This document shows, in pieces, positions 44,811-56,254 of a stretch of DNA of 64,000 nt (position 1 is its first letter; each line of letters begins with the position of its first letter). This DNA is from Ectobius pallidus (taxonomy: Eukaryota > Arthropoda > Insecta > Blattodea > Ectobiidae): assembly GCA_964059195.1 (NCBI GenBank), contig CAXKWD010000003.1, forward strand, positions 23,046,606 to 23,110,605, in the 5' to 3' direction. The notes below the pieces were generated by a model that was not told where the DNA came from, did no database searches, and saw nothing but the letters and a program-made list of their open reading frames with translations. The position numbers and the translations under genes were made by a program.

Positions 44811-45100
44811 TCATATATAGAGACTGACTGACTGACTGACAGGAATCAACGTAGAGCCTAAACTATAACAGGTAGAGACTTGGAATTTTGACAGTACCTT
44901 CGTTTCATAATGTAGGTGCTCGCTAAGAAAGGATTTTGAAAAATTTTGATTTTAAATTCCAAAATCAAATCTTTTTGAGAATACTTAATCCCTTTTTACA
45001 CAGAATTATCAAATGAAAATCACAACAGTGTATTGTTGCCACTGGTCTCAGATGGGTTTGGAAATAAATGAAACGTGACTTTGACAATTTAGAAAAGTTA
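44811..45100 (+). mobile_element. Helitron, 5' fragment
   Basis: TCATATATAGAGACTGACTGAC and the next 200 bp (ATCAACGTAGAGCCTAAACT, TACCTTCGTTTCATAATG) match the 18885 and 31106 Helitrons. The 3' part with hairpin and CTAG is not present. Confidence 0.8.
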
Positions 45101-45607
45101 TCAATATAATAATGTTATAAATAAATATTAAAGAATTAAATCCACGAAAATAATGCAGTCACATAACATTCTCTAGCCTGGAAATAGAGAAAACAATACG
45201 AGGTAAGGTAATATGTTTTGGGAAGAGAAGTATGAAAGTGATATGGCATTTCTGTTTAATTTCATCCCCAAAACGGTTTTATGGTAACATGAGAGTAAGA
45301 AATAAAAATTCTCTACCAGGATAATACAATTTTATGTTACCGGAATTTCTGTTTCTTCTTATTTGAACCCCTACCAGGCTTGCTGTGTACTGTACAAACG
45401 ATGGGCTGCAAAATTCTACATCCTCTATGAGTCATAAAAAGCTATATCAAGCATTTTCTGAGGGGATAGTTTGAGTATGATAAGTCGTTCTTCCTATTTC
45501 AAATTATAAATACCTATATTAGGACCTAGAATTTAAACATCTAAAGTCCTTCATCAGTTAATTTCCAATTACAAAATAAAAACCCCGGGCTTCGCCGGGC
45601 CTTTTAA

Positions 45608-46389
45608 GCTCTCTCTCTGTAGTCATCAGTTTTACAACTGGTTTGATGCAATTCTCCAGTTCTTCCTATCTTGAGCCAGTCTCTTCATGTCTACATATTT
45701 TTTACATCCAAAATCGCCAATAATCTGTTTTGCATATTCTAATCGTGGTCTTCCCTTACAATTTTTCCCCTCTATTGTTCCTTCTAATATAGCGTTGACC
45801 AAGCCTGGATGCCTCATAATGTGCCCCACTAGTCTGGCCCTTCTTCTAATGAGTGTTGTCCATAGACTTCTTTGCTCCTCTATTCTTTATAAGACCTCTT
45901 CGTTAGATATTCTGTCAGTCCACCTGATTTTCAACATTCGTCTATAGCACCACATTTCAAAAGCTTCTATTTTATGCCTTTCACTTTTTCCTAAAGTCCA
46001 CGTCTCACTGCCATAGAGTGCTATGCTCCAAACATATAACTTTAGAAATTTTTTCTGACTTTTAGGTCAATATTTGACACCAATAGACTTTTCTTGTTAA
46101 AGAAAGCCCTTTTTGCTTGTAATATCCTGCTTTTCACATCATCTTTGCTTCGTCCATCTTTAGTAATTTTGCTCCCCAAGTAGCAGAATTCATTCACCTC
46201 CTGTATTCTGTCATTTCCGAGTTTAATGTTCTTCATGTTGCTTATGGCATTCTTGCTGCATCTCATCACTTTTGTTTTGTTTTTATTAATTTTCAGTCCA
46301 AAATTATTTTCTAACAGTCTTAAGCTAGTCATCCTATAAAAACAGTTATTCGACGTTGAAAAAAGGAGACAAAGTAAACTTCCTTGCAA
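45608..46389 (-). pseudogene. Non-LTR reverse transcriptase, C-terminal third
   Basis: Minus-strand reading from 46340 gives GLKINKNKTKVMRCS, NEFCYLGSKITKDGRSKDDV, KSRILQAKRAFFNKKSLL; after a frameshift near 46045 it continues YVWSIALYGSETWTL, IEAFEMWCYRRMLKI, WTDRISNEEVL, a stop (45897-45899), then RARLVGHIMRHPGLVNAILE and GRPRLEYAKQI. The order (KT.V, YLGS.IT.DG, Y..E.WTL, AFEMWC.RRML.I.W, GRPR) is that of the post-palm region of RTE/Jockey-like LINE proteins. One frameshift and one stop make it a pseudogene. The catalytic YADD block would lie upstream and is missing. Confidence 0.9.
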
Positions 46390-46894
46390 CTGTTGAATAT
46401 TACCTTAGGTTAGGAATGCCAGAGATATGCAAAACAAGAACCCAGAGATTTGCAGAAAGACAGAGAGAATAGAGTGGAATTATTTAGAGATTCGGATCAC
46501 ATCTCGACTTGCGTCATTATGCAGTATGCAGAGTATATAACAAGCAAGCAGGCGAATACAGCAGCAATAATAAAACCACTTCTCTGATTGGCATCGCATA
46601 CCTCAACTTCTTGTACCAAAAAACAAGCAAACATATGCATGGACGTGCTAAACCCATTTGTACCTCATCCAACCACGATTCTTGCTCAAATATATCAACT
46701 GTGGATTTTACATAAACAGCTGGTTTTTGAGGGAACTGTAACGTTTTTATCTGGTGTTATCTTGAATTTCGATGGTAGAAAGTCCAGCGCGACTTTATTT
46801 ACACTTCAAGAGCTCCATAAATATAAGTGAGAAAAAAAATGAACCCAGTAACCCATAGTTGCTCCCTTCTGAAATATCACTAGTTGTTGGAAAG

Positions 46895-47160
46895 TATTCA
46901 TAAAAAAATATAATGAAATAATACAGTTTTTTTGCTCATGAGTTTTGATTTATTAAAATACATGTGTAATACCAGTGAGCTCGATCAATGACATAAAAAA
47001 AAGGTGCTCAACCTTTATATATTTGTAATTTACCACCTAGGCCTTTCGGTGCCTTTACACCATCTTCAGGGCCACCACGATATGCAAAATTATAGTCAAC
47101 GGACAAGCGGCGAGGAGACCACAGAAGACAGTTCAGTGACAGCGTTTTTATAAGATTTTA
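46895..47160 (-). other. Penelope-type terminal fragment with hammerhead-like core
   Basis: On the minus strand, CTGAAGA (47063-47069) is followed by TGGTGTAAAGGCACC, which folds into a 5-bp stem with an AAAG loop, and then GAAA (47044-47047) and GGCCTAGGTGG. CUGANGA, stem II, GAAA is the hammerhead ribozyme core, known in the terminal repeats of Penelope-like elements. A second copy lies at 59515-59560. Stems I and III were not confirmed, and no Penelope RT was found nearby. Confidence 0.45.
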
Positions 47161-47174
47161 TAAATTTTATCTTA

Positions 47175-47552
47175 TCTATATTAATAAAAGGAAGTGTCTG
47201 TCTGTCTTTCCGCGATGCTCAGCGAAATCTACTCAACGCAGAGATCTGTAATTTTAAACATAGGTGGACTGAAGGGTCGAAAAATGCACCTCGAAGCCGG
47301 AATTTTAATTTTCGCTTTCGTTCGTGAGTTATGAGTGAAAAATGGGCAAAAAACGTGCATTTTTTTTTGTTTTCGAAGCATCAGTTTTGAGTAATACATT
47401 TCAATATCAAATCAATTACAGTTGGTTTTGGCTATTTTCGTCATACCTTTGAAATAAAAGCATCGCGATCGCTTGAATGTTGTAAGCTCTCGCTGGTCGA
47501 TTCATTTGTTTATAATGTCAAGGCCCGTAGAAATATGAAATTTTCAACCTAA
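47175..47552 (+). mobile_element. Helitron family 2, 5' fragment
   Basis: TCTATATTAATAAAAGGAAG, GTCTGTCTGTCTTTCC, AAACATAGGTGGACTGAAGG and TTCGTGAGTTATGAGTGAAA align with the complete minus copy at 39596-40397. 3' truncated. Confidence 0.8.
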
Positions 47553-48540
47553 ACCGAACGGATTTGTATGAAAAGGGTATTTTGAAACTGGTATCACGAT
47601 GGGAGAAATGTGTTGAGAAACTTGGCGACTATATAGAAAAATAGACAAAAGATGTCCCTTCATGTGTGCATTTTTTTTGTAATTGTACCTATTAAACTTT
47701 TTGTAAAAAAAATTATATTGCGTTACTTTTCGATCCCCCCTCGTATATTACGAAAATCGGACAAAGGTAAGTTCAATGGAAAAGTGAGCTATGATCCAAA
47801 CTCATTGGACTTGCAAGTCGCGTGTGGTAATAAACCTACAATTACACCGTGTAAAATAATATTATTTCCAAGGAATAAGTTTATAAACTTGAATCCTGTA
47901 TAACTTTTATAATTGATAGCAATTCCTTGAAGAAACACAGCAAAACACTGTGTATACGCGTTCCTAAAATTCCTTCAAACCTCGTACAACACTGAGGTTT
48001 TATTTACTTTTCCTATTTTTATCAAATATATTAATTAAGTTTGCGTGCAGTTTTATAATTAACTTTCTCTATGTGACTAATTGAAGTAGGGTCTTGTACT
48101 GCACAAATAATGATCTGATAAGTTCAGTGTAGACACGATGCTATTGATCAATAAAGAAAGTGTAGATCTCTTTTATTACAGATAAGTTACTCTCACAAAA
48201 TCTACTCTGTTGTCTTTATCTTTATTAATGACTACAGTATAGTTAATAACACAGACCAACAGCCGTTTTGTTGCCTTAGAATTTATACTTATTCTTGTAT
48301 ATTTAGGTCGCTGATGCCAAATGTGCCATTGGTTTTGCCCTATCAGCTTTAGTTTTGTGAGATATGGTATTACCATTAAGCATATTATCCCATTTTACGT
48401 TTGTTATAAATAAAAAACAGTGCCTATTTTTAGCTTCTAAATCATGTGAAGAAAAAAGCAACACACTAACATTACATTAACATTACAATAACAATATAAC
48501 ATGGGGTCTTTCAAAAAATTGCTATTATCAAATATTGTAC
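47553..48540. other. Nothing recognised
   Basis: Short frames of 66-83 codons (47652-47903 plus, 48176-48376 minus) without motifs. Confidence 0.5.
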
Positions 48541-49246
48541 GGCCGTTTCGGATTTTAGGTAAGAACCTATTTTAATCCTTAAGTGATATATGGACGAAAA
48601 CTTGTAGGCCTATATGCATGTTTCATAAGTGACTATGCCTAAAACTGATACTTTTATAGGACCTAAAACAGCCTATTTTTACGTGCTTGTTTTTCCTCTG
48701 AAGTTCAAAATAAGTCATTTTTTGTTATAAATTCTAGCATTTATTTTCAGTTCGTACTAATTTTTTAGCTCGGAATGTGCAATACATGACACATATGTGA
48801 CGTGATTAAATAGTAAGGAATGTTTTGTCTTCAGTAGAAAAATCCCTTTGAATTCCCAAGAAATTGTAGTGTTTTTCTCCCGACTCCCACATCCAGTAAA
48901 AAAAAAAATCACTGAGGGATACAAGGGGTTGAATATGCTAGCGTGCATAGCTTCTGGGCGCAGGGATTAGGTTTTCACTGTTATGGTAGTAATGCAGGCC
49001 CTAGTAATAGGTATATATAATTCTGTGTACCATAGGCCTATATCTGTGTTTTATCATGATTATTGATTAATGGTGACCTCAATACATATAATATTCTGTA
49101 TTGCAATTGAGATATTTCAGAAAATTGGCAACTTAATGATATTATAAGAGACTATTTTTCGATTTTTAGAACCTATTTTTCACTTTTTAGAGCCTATTTT
49201 AGGTACCTAAAACAGCATTTTTAGCGACATAAAAGTCGGAAGTCTA
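48541..49246 (-). mobile_element. hAT-like miniature element, copy 2, inverted
   Basis: Inverted counterpart of 16280-17066: GGATTTTAGGTAAGAACCTA...GATATATGGACGAAAACTTG...AAAACAGCCTATTTTTACG...AAAGTCGGAAGTCTA. The left terminus has changed (GGCCGTTTCGG instead of AGACTTCGG). Non-coding. Confidence 0.75.
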
Positions 49247-49249
49247 ATC

Positions 49250-49985
49250 ATTACTTATGAGCTGTCAATTTGAGGATAAAAAATAATCCAACTTTTAGTC
49301 CAGCTTAATAATAATTTTCTTACTTTTTTGTCAATATTCTATCAGCCGTAAAATCAAGGCTTACTAGATAATTGAACGAATCGGTCCGAATTCCCAATGC
49401 TACCTCACAAGATTGAAGGCGTCGGGGTAGTTGCTATAAAAACACACGAACTAGCTTGCACCGCATCGAAATTGTGTTTTTAAAGAATACACATTTATAT
49501 TATTTGAATTTACAAACAAGTTATGTTGTATTAAAAATTTATAATAATTCCTTTATTGCAACCAATGGTCATAGTATCATGAATGGAGCTCTGGTGGAAT
49601 GATATATGGAAGGGGAAATAGGAGCACCCCGAGAAAACCTGCTCGACCCTATTTTGTCCACCACAAATTCCACGTGGATCCACCGATGTACGATCCCGAG
49701 TCCCAGCGGTGGAAGGCGAGCGTTCTAACCATTCAGCAATGGAGGCGACCTATGTTGTATTAAATAATATGTTATCATTCGACTCAATTGCAGCATGTGA
49801 CTTATTAATCATCACATGTGTCCAATAACGAGCTGACGTTTTATCAGATAAAATTGCATCCTTGCGATCAGAGGAAGGATATTATAAGATAACGATCACG
49901 ATCTTGATTGGTCAATATCCGAGGAATTGCTAAACGTTATTGGTCAATATCAAACACGCGGCTTATGAGTGGAATTGTCATTCAA
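49250..49985 (+). repeat. Unclassified interspersed repeat, copy 2, split by a SINE
   Basis: Aligns with 5550-6065 on both sides of the SINE at 49536-49750. Starts directly at the end of the hAT-like element. Nature unknown. Confidence 0.6.
49536..49750 (-). mobile_element. SINE family D, full-length, 14-bp TSD
   Basis: The minus strand begins GGTCGCCTCCATTGCTGAATGG with a box-A-like TGCTGAATGGTTAGAACGCT and a weak box B (GGACTCGGGATC), and ends in AATTATTATAAATTT. Flanked by the identical 14-bp repeat TATGTTGTATTAAA at 49522-49535 and 49751-49764. Its absence from the paralogous repeat at 5550-6065 confirms a discrete insertion. Confidence 0.92.
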
Positions 49986-50064
49986 CATCTAGTTATTGTT
50001 CTGATACACTATTTTCATAGCACATTGCTTCTATTTGTTAATTTCTTAGTTTTAAGTTTCAATT

Positions 50065-50376
50065 TTAGTGTATATTATAGTATAATAATATAATTATACA
50101 CACATCAAAATATATTATAATTATTTAATTCACTTTGTTTTGTCGGCATATTATTGGATGCATTTTTGTCTTATGTTTTAATATAGGCAGGTCAATATTG
50201 TATTATTATTCTATTTTTAGCATTTTGTATTATTATGTATGATATCTATTGTATTTGTTTTTTGTAGATTTCTTTTAATGTATTTTATATTTATCCTGGT
50301 TCAGTGAAAGATAAGGCCCTATGGCCTTAACTCTGCCAGGCAAAATAAAACATTATTATTATTATTATTATTATTA
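50065..50376 (+). mobile_element. LINE 3' UTR and tail
   Basis: Aligns with 60989-61366. ATTATTGGATGCATTTTTGT, ATCCTGGTTCAGTG, the hairpin AAGGCCCTATGGCCTT, CTCTGCCAGGCAAAATAAAA, then (CATT)(ATT)n. Same 3' end type as the RT-bearing fragment at 12250. Confidence 0.8.
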
Positions 50377-51002
50377 TATTTTTTCATCATGCTGTATGGG
50401 CTTATTATAACAACTTTAACCTTATGGATTAACTCAGCATGTATTGCCAGAAGCGTCGATGTTTTATGTCAATCTATGAAGACACAATAAGTCGTCTACA
50501 ACTAATTGACCACAAACCTAATTCGAAGAGAGTGATGTGGTACTATGGTTGCCTTTCACTTTGAACTTTCACACAAGAGCAGAAATTCACAGCATGTTCA
50601 GGCTGCTCTGATTTTTCTTGAAGCTCTTGTTTCTCATACGCAAACGCCAAGTGATTAAGGCTGCATCTGTAACAAAGCTGAATATTGTTTAGAGTGTAAA
50701 AAAAACCTGCGCGATGTATGGATACCGGCGATGTGGGCAGGCCGATGCAACGCTGTTATGCCAAACAAGGCACACACGAACCTGACATACGAGATAATCT
50801 GGATTTTATATATATGATGTACTACGGTTGCTTTTGTTAAAAACGTTTGCTTCAATATACGCTCGATTAATCTGATTACAATACAAGAAAACAGAGTTAT
50901 CTCGAAGTTACGGTTCTTTAACGTTCAGTGGCGGACTACCTCTTTGTGCCAGGGAACCAATGATCTCGTTGTATGAGAATCAAGACCCGTTCACAAAAAA
51001 AG
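50377..51002. other. Nothing recognised
   Basis: No frame with recognisable motif. Confidence 0.5.
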
Positions 51003-51021
51003 AATAAATAAATAAATAAAT

Positions 51022-51058
<37 letters not shown>
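51003..51058. repeat. (AAAT)n then (AT)n microsatellite
   Basis: AAAT units to 51021 followed by an AT run of about 16 units at 51025-51057. Confidence 0.95.
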
Positions 51059-51059
<1 letters not shown>

Positions 51060-51284
51060 GTGGCTTGGTTTTAAAATCGCTAATGTCATAAAACTTGCTT
51101 TTGAGATAACTGACTTTGAAGTCTTTGTAGAAGTAACATTTTTTTGCTGAGAACTTCCGACATTGGCCTCTAAGGTTTCTGAATTATGTCTATTAATAGC
51201 AACAGACATTGGCACTTTTATTATACGAAAGATAAAGACTAGCCGAGCTCAATAATGCATAGATCTCATTTTTGCAAGAAATTG

Positions 51285-51384
51285 ACATTGGCCCACATAA
51301 GAAACTTACCCTGATCACGAATCGAACCCAGGCCCGCTGCGTGAGAAGAGCGGACGCATCCCCTTACACCACAGCGGTGGACAG
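51285..51384 (-). mobile_element. SINE family C, head-only fragment
   Basis: Minus strand CCACCGCTGTGGTGTAAGGG, CTCACGCAGCGGGCCTGG and GGGTTCGATTCGTGATCAGG match the tRNA head of the 62845 SINE, ending at GTAAGTTTCTTATG. Confidence 0.8.
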
Positions 51385-51439
51385 TCAAAGAAATTATTTT
51401 ATTTTAATTAAAAATACTAGCGTATTTAAAACTCTTCGG

Positions 51440-51897
51440 GAAGAGCATATGCTAATCTGGAGTGTTCGAAAACAGAGTGCTTAGGAAAATATTTGGACCT
51501 AAGAGAGATAAAAATGGGAACTGGAAAAACTGCATAACGACGGGCTTCATAACCTGTACTCTTCACTGAATATAGGAAGGGCAATTAAATCACGGAGGAT
51601 GAAATGGGCTGGACATGTTGCGGTCATGGGGGAGGAAAGACATATCTAAAAAATATTGACTGGGAGACCCAAAGGGAAAAGACCACTTGGAAGACCTAGA
51701 CGCAGGTGGGAGGACAATATTAGGATAGATTTAAGGGAAGTAGGATTTGTGAGGGACGGTTGGATGGAGTAAGCACAGAATAGGGTTGAATGGCGGGCTC
51801 ACGTAAGCGCGGCAATGAGCCTTCGGGTTCCATTAAATAGATAATATTCCTTTAGCTTGCTAAGGAATTATCTATTGCCATTGAGTAAGTAAGTAAT
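51440..51897 (+). mobile_element. RTE-type LINE 3' tail, longest copy
   Basis: Reads VLRKIFGPKRDKNGNW-type text (with shifts), GRVIKSRRMKWAGHV, then GRPKGKRPLGRPRRRWEDNI and DLREVGFVRDGWME before a stop, and LRVPLN. Ends CATTGAGTAAGTAAG. It extends about 130 bp further 5' than the copy at 33475. Stops and one shift (after about 51648) make it non-functional. Confidence 0.85.
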
Positions 51898-52021
51898 TCA
51901 TAGCTTAGGTTACCTTACCTTTAGCACTGCAAGAAACTTAGTACGCCTTCAAATTCGTGCGCAAACCGCCACTGTTAATGTCATTTTTAAAGACTCGTTT
52001 TGCTTTCTCATAGAACAGTAT

Positions 52022-52150
52022 GGCGTATTGGTAGTCACGCGTTCATACTCCTGGGTTCAGTATCCGCTCGGTGGAGCCGAGTGTAAGAAAATAAAATTTA
52101 TTGAAAGAATGAAACGTGCGTTTTCATAAGATTCCCTGGCATACGTATCG
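52022..52150 (+). mobile_element. Possible tRNA-derived SINE
   Basis: TATGGCGTATTGGTAGTCACGC followed by CTCCTGGGTTCAGTATCC gives a box A- and box B-like pair at tRNA spacing, then a short AT-rich body. Only one copy in the window. Confidence 0.35.
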
Positions 52151-52387
52151 TACACCTGTATGTGCTACAATAAAATGAAGAAGTTAACATCACTGAAGTA
52201 TAATGGATACATCCGCTTATGATTTCTTTCTCTACTTTATACGAATGATACCTGGAATCCAGCTAAGTGCGAAGAGCTTCTACATTGAAAGATATTACCA
52301 TTGTAAATTATATTTCCTATCTCTTATGAACCAAAGAAAATACTTTGTCTATACTCTAGAGAATTATATTATAAATCGCAAAATAGG

Positions 52388-52860
52388 CTTTACCGTAAGC
52401 CTCCTAGAGGTAAGGAAATATTGTTTCTGACTCCTGTTGATTTGAAAACTGTTGAAGTCATTGGACTAATGGTTGGTAGTAGGGGAACAATAACAAAGTT
52501 CTTTATTAACTTCTGTAAACGTTTCTCATTGTCACAAAATCTGTACACTGAAGTGGCGTTATTATCACTTAAGGGATCCGTCCAAATATTAAGAAACCAC
52601 CTGTACAATAACAAGAATTAAGGAGAACAGGTTTCCTTTCTTCAATTTTAATGGTTTTACTACTGATTATTTTAATTTTTCTGTCATTATTGAATCATTA
52701 ATGCTCTAACCGAAAGCTTGTATTTTTTTTGTGTAATTGTATAATTTGTTGAAAGATATTCTTTGTCTGCAAGGCAATCTGCGTTGTGCAGAAAGATTAT
52801 GTAAATAAATATGTCAAACTTAAAAAATGAAATAAAAAATAAAAAATAAATAAAAAAGAG
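52388..52860 (+). pseudogene. LINE 3' end: C-terminal frame, UTR and A-rich tail
   Basis: A frame ending at TAA 52619-52621 reads KPPRGKEILFLTPVDLKTVE, VIGLMVGSRGTITKFF, ALLSLKGSVQILRNHLY. This resembles the C-terminal domain found after the RT in some non-LTR proteins (I.V.VG..GT....F, AL...S..ILR..L). A 180-bp UTR follows, and the fragment ends in an A-rich tail at 52806-52857. Upstream, a stop lies about 20 codons before 52400. Family unresolved. Confidence 0.6.
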
Positions 52861-53369
52861 TCTTTGGAGCTTCATCCATCGATGGACTAGGCCTGCTATC
52901 TGACCAGGATTAGTGGCAAGAGGTAAGCATAACGATACCTAAATGATATGTCTACATTAGTCTGTATTTAAATCTCCACCTTATACCCCCAATAATGATG
53001 ATGCCTTTGTAGACTTTCTTATACCTTACATTTATTTATGTTGATTAAATAATATAACAGATACTACAGAAACTATTCTGAATTTAAAATATTTAGCCTA
53101 CATTCTGCCTACGTCTGCTTAATGTGAGTAATTTACTAAAAAATAACTAAACTCTTTATAGGCTATATATTTATTGCTTGTCTAATTGGTAAAAATTAAA
53201 CTCTTGTGTTTTGCATACCTGCAAAAGTTTCAAAAATATACTGAGTAGGATGTGTGCGAAATTCTGATATGAGTGGAAATATTTTTAGGCTAGTTTTCGG
53301 GAAAATTAATCCAAAAAATGAAAAGCAAAGAGATGTAAGTGCATACAACAGGTGTATTTTTAACATCTA
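52861..53369. other. Nothing recognised
   Basis: AT-rich interval before the Helitron. Confidence 0.5.
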
Positions 53370-54097
53370 TCTACTCTTATACAATTCAACGGCCCTAAAT
53401 AGCGTGCTTGCTCGCCCGCTTCGTGAGACATCGGGTATACTCGGCGATGTTCGTCTCTCGCAGTCTAAACTTTCATGACGACTACAAAATTAGGAAGGAA
53501 AACCGTTTCTTTATTATATAAGGCCTAAGTGAAATGAACACAATGAACAAATATTCTAATTTTATTTTTACTTACAATTTTCATAGCTCTGAACCACAAA
53601 CATTTTTAATAATCTACCAGCGTAATTTTCTTAAAAATCCTGGAGTCAATGAATAATGGCGGGCGAAGCCGGGGCCAACAGCTGTAAAATAATGGTGGTT
53701 TTATCTCTTGAAATATCGCCGATAATACGATAATAATCCAAACAAACCATTCCTTCCCTTGAAACATTATATAATTTCTGAAAATTACACTGAATTGATA
53801 AAATAAAATTCACATCATATTCATGCCAATAAACAGCTGAGAAACAATACGTATTATGTGTTCACAGGTTCTTTGGAACTGCATAATCGATTCTGATATA
53901 GTTTTCCCAGGGGGCGCTTTCATGTCTTGGAATGTACTCTAAAGCAGGAATTTTAGCTGTTTCATTAATTATTAATGGCTTAGTTTATGAATGATTCGCG
54001 TGCAAGTGTTAATAAATATAATGCTTTAATAATTATTATACTCTTAATTTTTAATTTTTAAAAGAATTATCGTGGCGAAGCCACGGGCACCTCCTAG
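53370..54097 (+). mobile_element. Helitron family 3, 728 bp, plus copy
   Basis: Starts TCTACTCTTATACAATTCAA and ends with hairpin GTGGCGAAGCCAC and CTCCTAG, next base T. The sequence is repeated inverted at 56636-57363 with exactly the same length and few differences. Inside, GCGGGCGAAGCCGGGGCCAACAGCT (53659-53683) looks like a second, decayed Helitron 3' terminus, so the element may have formed by read-through of an older end. The 5' part has a higher-GC stretch (53397-53470) of unknown origin. No Rep/helicase. Confidence 0.88.
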
Positions 54098-54404
54098 TAC
54101 TTTACATTTACAGTGATAGACGGAACCCTCTAAATTCATTTGTTTTAAAGGGACGGGTATAAACAAATAAATAAAACAATAAAAACAGGTTTCTATCGCA
54201 CTTCTTAAGATTTATTTGGTAATGATCAGGAGCGTACGGCTTTTCTAGCAAAATATTTTCTAGGAGTTAGGCCTAGCAAATTCATGTTATTCACTTTAAC
54301 CCTTAATTTCATTAGACTCAAATCTTTAAAAAATATATAAACCAGTACCGGACTGCAAAGAAAACATTTAACACAATGATTTGTGTGATACAGTTATTAC
54401 CTAT

Positions 54405-54705
54405 ATCTAATTCTGTAATTTTTCATGATGTTTAACTTTTCTTTAAATTTATTTTCCGACATTCTAATACAAATGTAAGACAAATTACAGTATCCTATAG
54501 GATGCATTAACAATTTAGGGATTATTTCACAATTTCCCCAAGATTATATGATGTTTATTAACTTTAACCCTTCATTTCTTAAGACTCTAACTTTTCTCTC
54601 AATTTATTTTCAGACATTCTAATGCAAATTCAATACAAATTACAGTATCCTACAGGATGCATGAAGAATATTTAGGGATTACAAAACAATTTCCCCCAGA
54701 TTAAA
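54405..54705. repeat. Tandem duplication of about 135 bp
   Basis: GACATTCTAATRCAAATK, AAATTACAGTATCCTAYAGG and ATTTAGGGATTA occur twice in the same order, starting at about 54420 and 54560. The upstream piece 54330-54400 (CGGACTGCAAAGAAAAC) belongs to a repeat also seen at 1060, 30670, 58590 and inverted at 43680. Confidence 0.7.
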
Positions 54706-54719
54706 ACTTTTTTTTTAAA

Positions 54720-54721
<2 letters not shown>

Positions 54722-54768
<47 letters not shown>

Positions 54769-54769
54769 T
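54722..54769. repeat. (ATT)n microsatellite, 16 units
   Basis: Pure ATT array following a T-run. Confidence 0.97.
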
Positions 54770-56254
54770 TACTTTTTTCTGTTTACTAAGTGGTTCACAC
54801 CTTTGTGCTCCCGCCGAAGTGCTCTTTCCTCAGGTCTCCTTTCCACTTAAATTTCTGTCTGTAAATATATATTACACTTACATATCTACAGTAAGGGTAT
54901 TATTCATGAAATAATATTAAAAATTAATATAGTACTTACATATATCAAGCGGTGACGGGAGCAGGCAATGAAACCTGGAAAAAGAAAAGTTGATAGAAAT
55001 AGTATTAACTTAAAATGAGATGAGCATAATACATTAATCAATTCATTTTAACTTAGATTAATTGATTTCTGCAGGAGATTCTGACAAATATAAAATATAC
55101 AATAAACACATATAAGATGAAAATCCATTTAACGGATGACTGAAGTGTTGAGAGCGATTTCCTAAACTAGGCCTATCTATGCTATCAACTTGAAATGTGA
55201 TAGATTTAATCATAACCTGAACAGATGGTACGGTTTCAAATTTTAGTTTGATATCTCAATTTATTTATTTATGATGTATTAAATTGATTGTTTAATAAAA
55301 AATAAAACCTATCTCCTGCATCAAAATTAAAATATGTGCTTGAATTTTTATGTAGCATTCTAAGTTTTTTAAATACTTTTTTGTTTTAAAAAATATTTTA
55401 TATAGGAAAATTGGAAGTTCGAAAAAAAATTGACATATCATGATACTAAACTTTTTTTTAACAATCAAGGTCGATACATAGATCTGCGTGTAAAAAAAAT
55501 TAGAGCAGTATCTATATTTTTACAGTGCTTTAGTGTTAACGCTAAAATTATGCGGATATATTTTCTAGAAGGCCTAAAACCATTTATCATAAGTTTAGTC
55601 GTCATACTGCAATCTAAAATTTGGTAACTCCGCTTTGTCAATATAAAAGTTTTAAAATAATGAAAATCGAACACATTTAGAACAACTTTTGGTCATCCTC
55701 AGTGATAAAATTTAAAAAGTTAAAATCATGGCCACATCCAACCAATTCAGTCACATATTATCGCACACCATGTTGGTTTGATAAGGCCATGATATGACCT
55801 AACCGAATAAACAAAGGAATGTATATAATTTCGCAAAATGCACACATGCAATTTGAAAGCATGGCCAACACAGATTGCATGAACTTGTTAACTTTGCTTA
55901 CACTCAGATCACATCCCTAGTGTTACCACAAGAATATTAAGCAGAGAGGAATGTGATGAACTACATCCGAAAAAACTTCGTGCCATGGACGATTTCTTTT
56001 TCCTTCTCCAGATTTCTGGAAAGGAAGAAGAAATAAAAGAAGGCATGATATTATTCAAATGCAAGGAGGCTGCTATTTGAATCCAAGCAACGTCCATGCA
56101 CTTAAGTTAGAACTCTATATGCATTACAATAAACTGGCTTCTTTGCATGTAACAGTAGATATTTATGTGACAATTATACAACACAGCTTAGATCACTGGT
56201 AAATACAGCGGTGCTATCTTCTGCAAGCAGATTAGTTGTTAACATGCCTCATGA
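54770..56254. other. Spacer between the inverted Helitrons, no gene seen
   Basis: Frames at 55430-55627 (plus), 55465-55674 and 55909-56097 (minus) have no known motif. No repeat partners found in the window. Confidence 0.45.
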
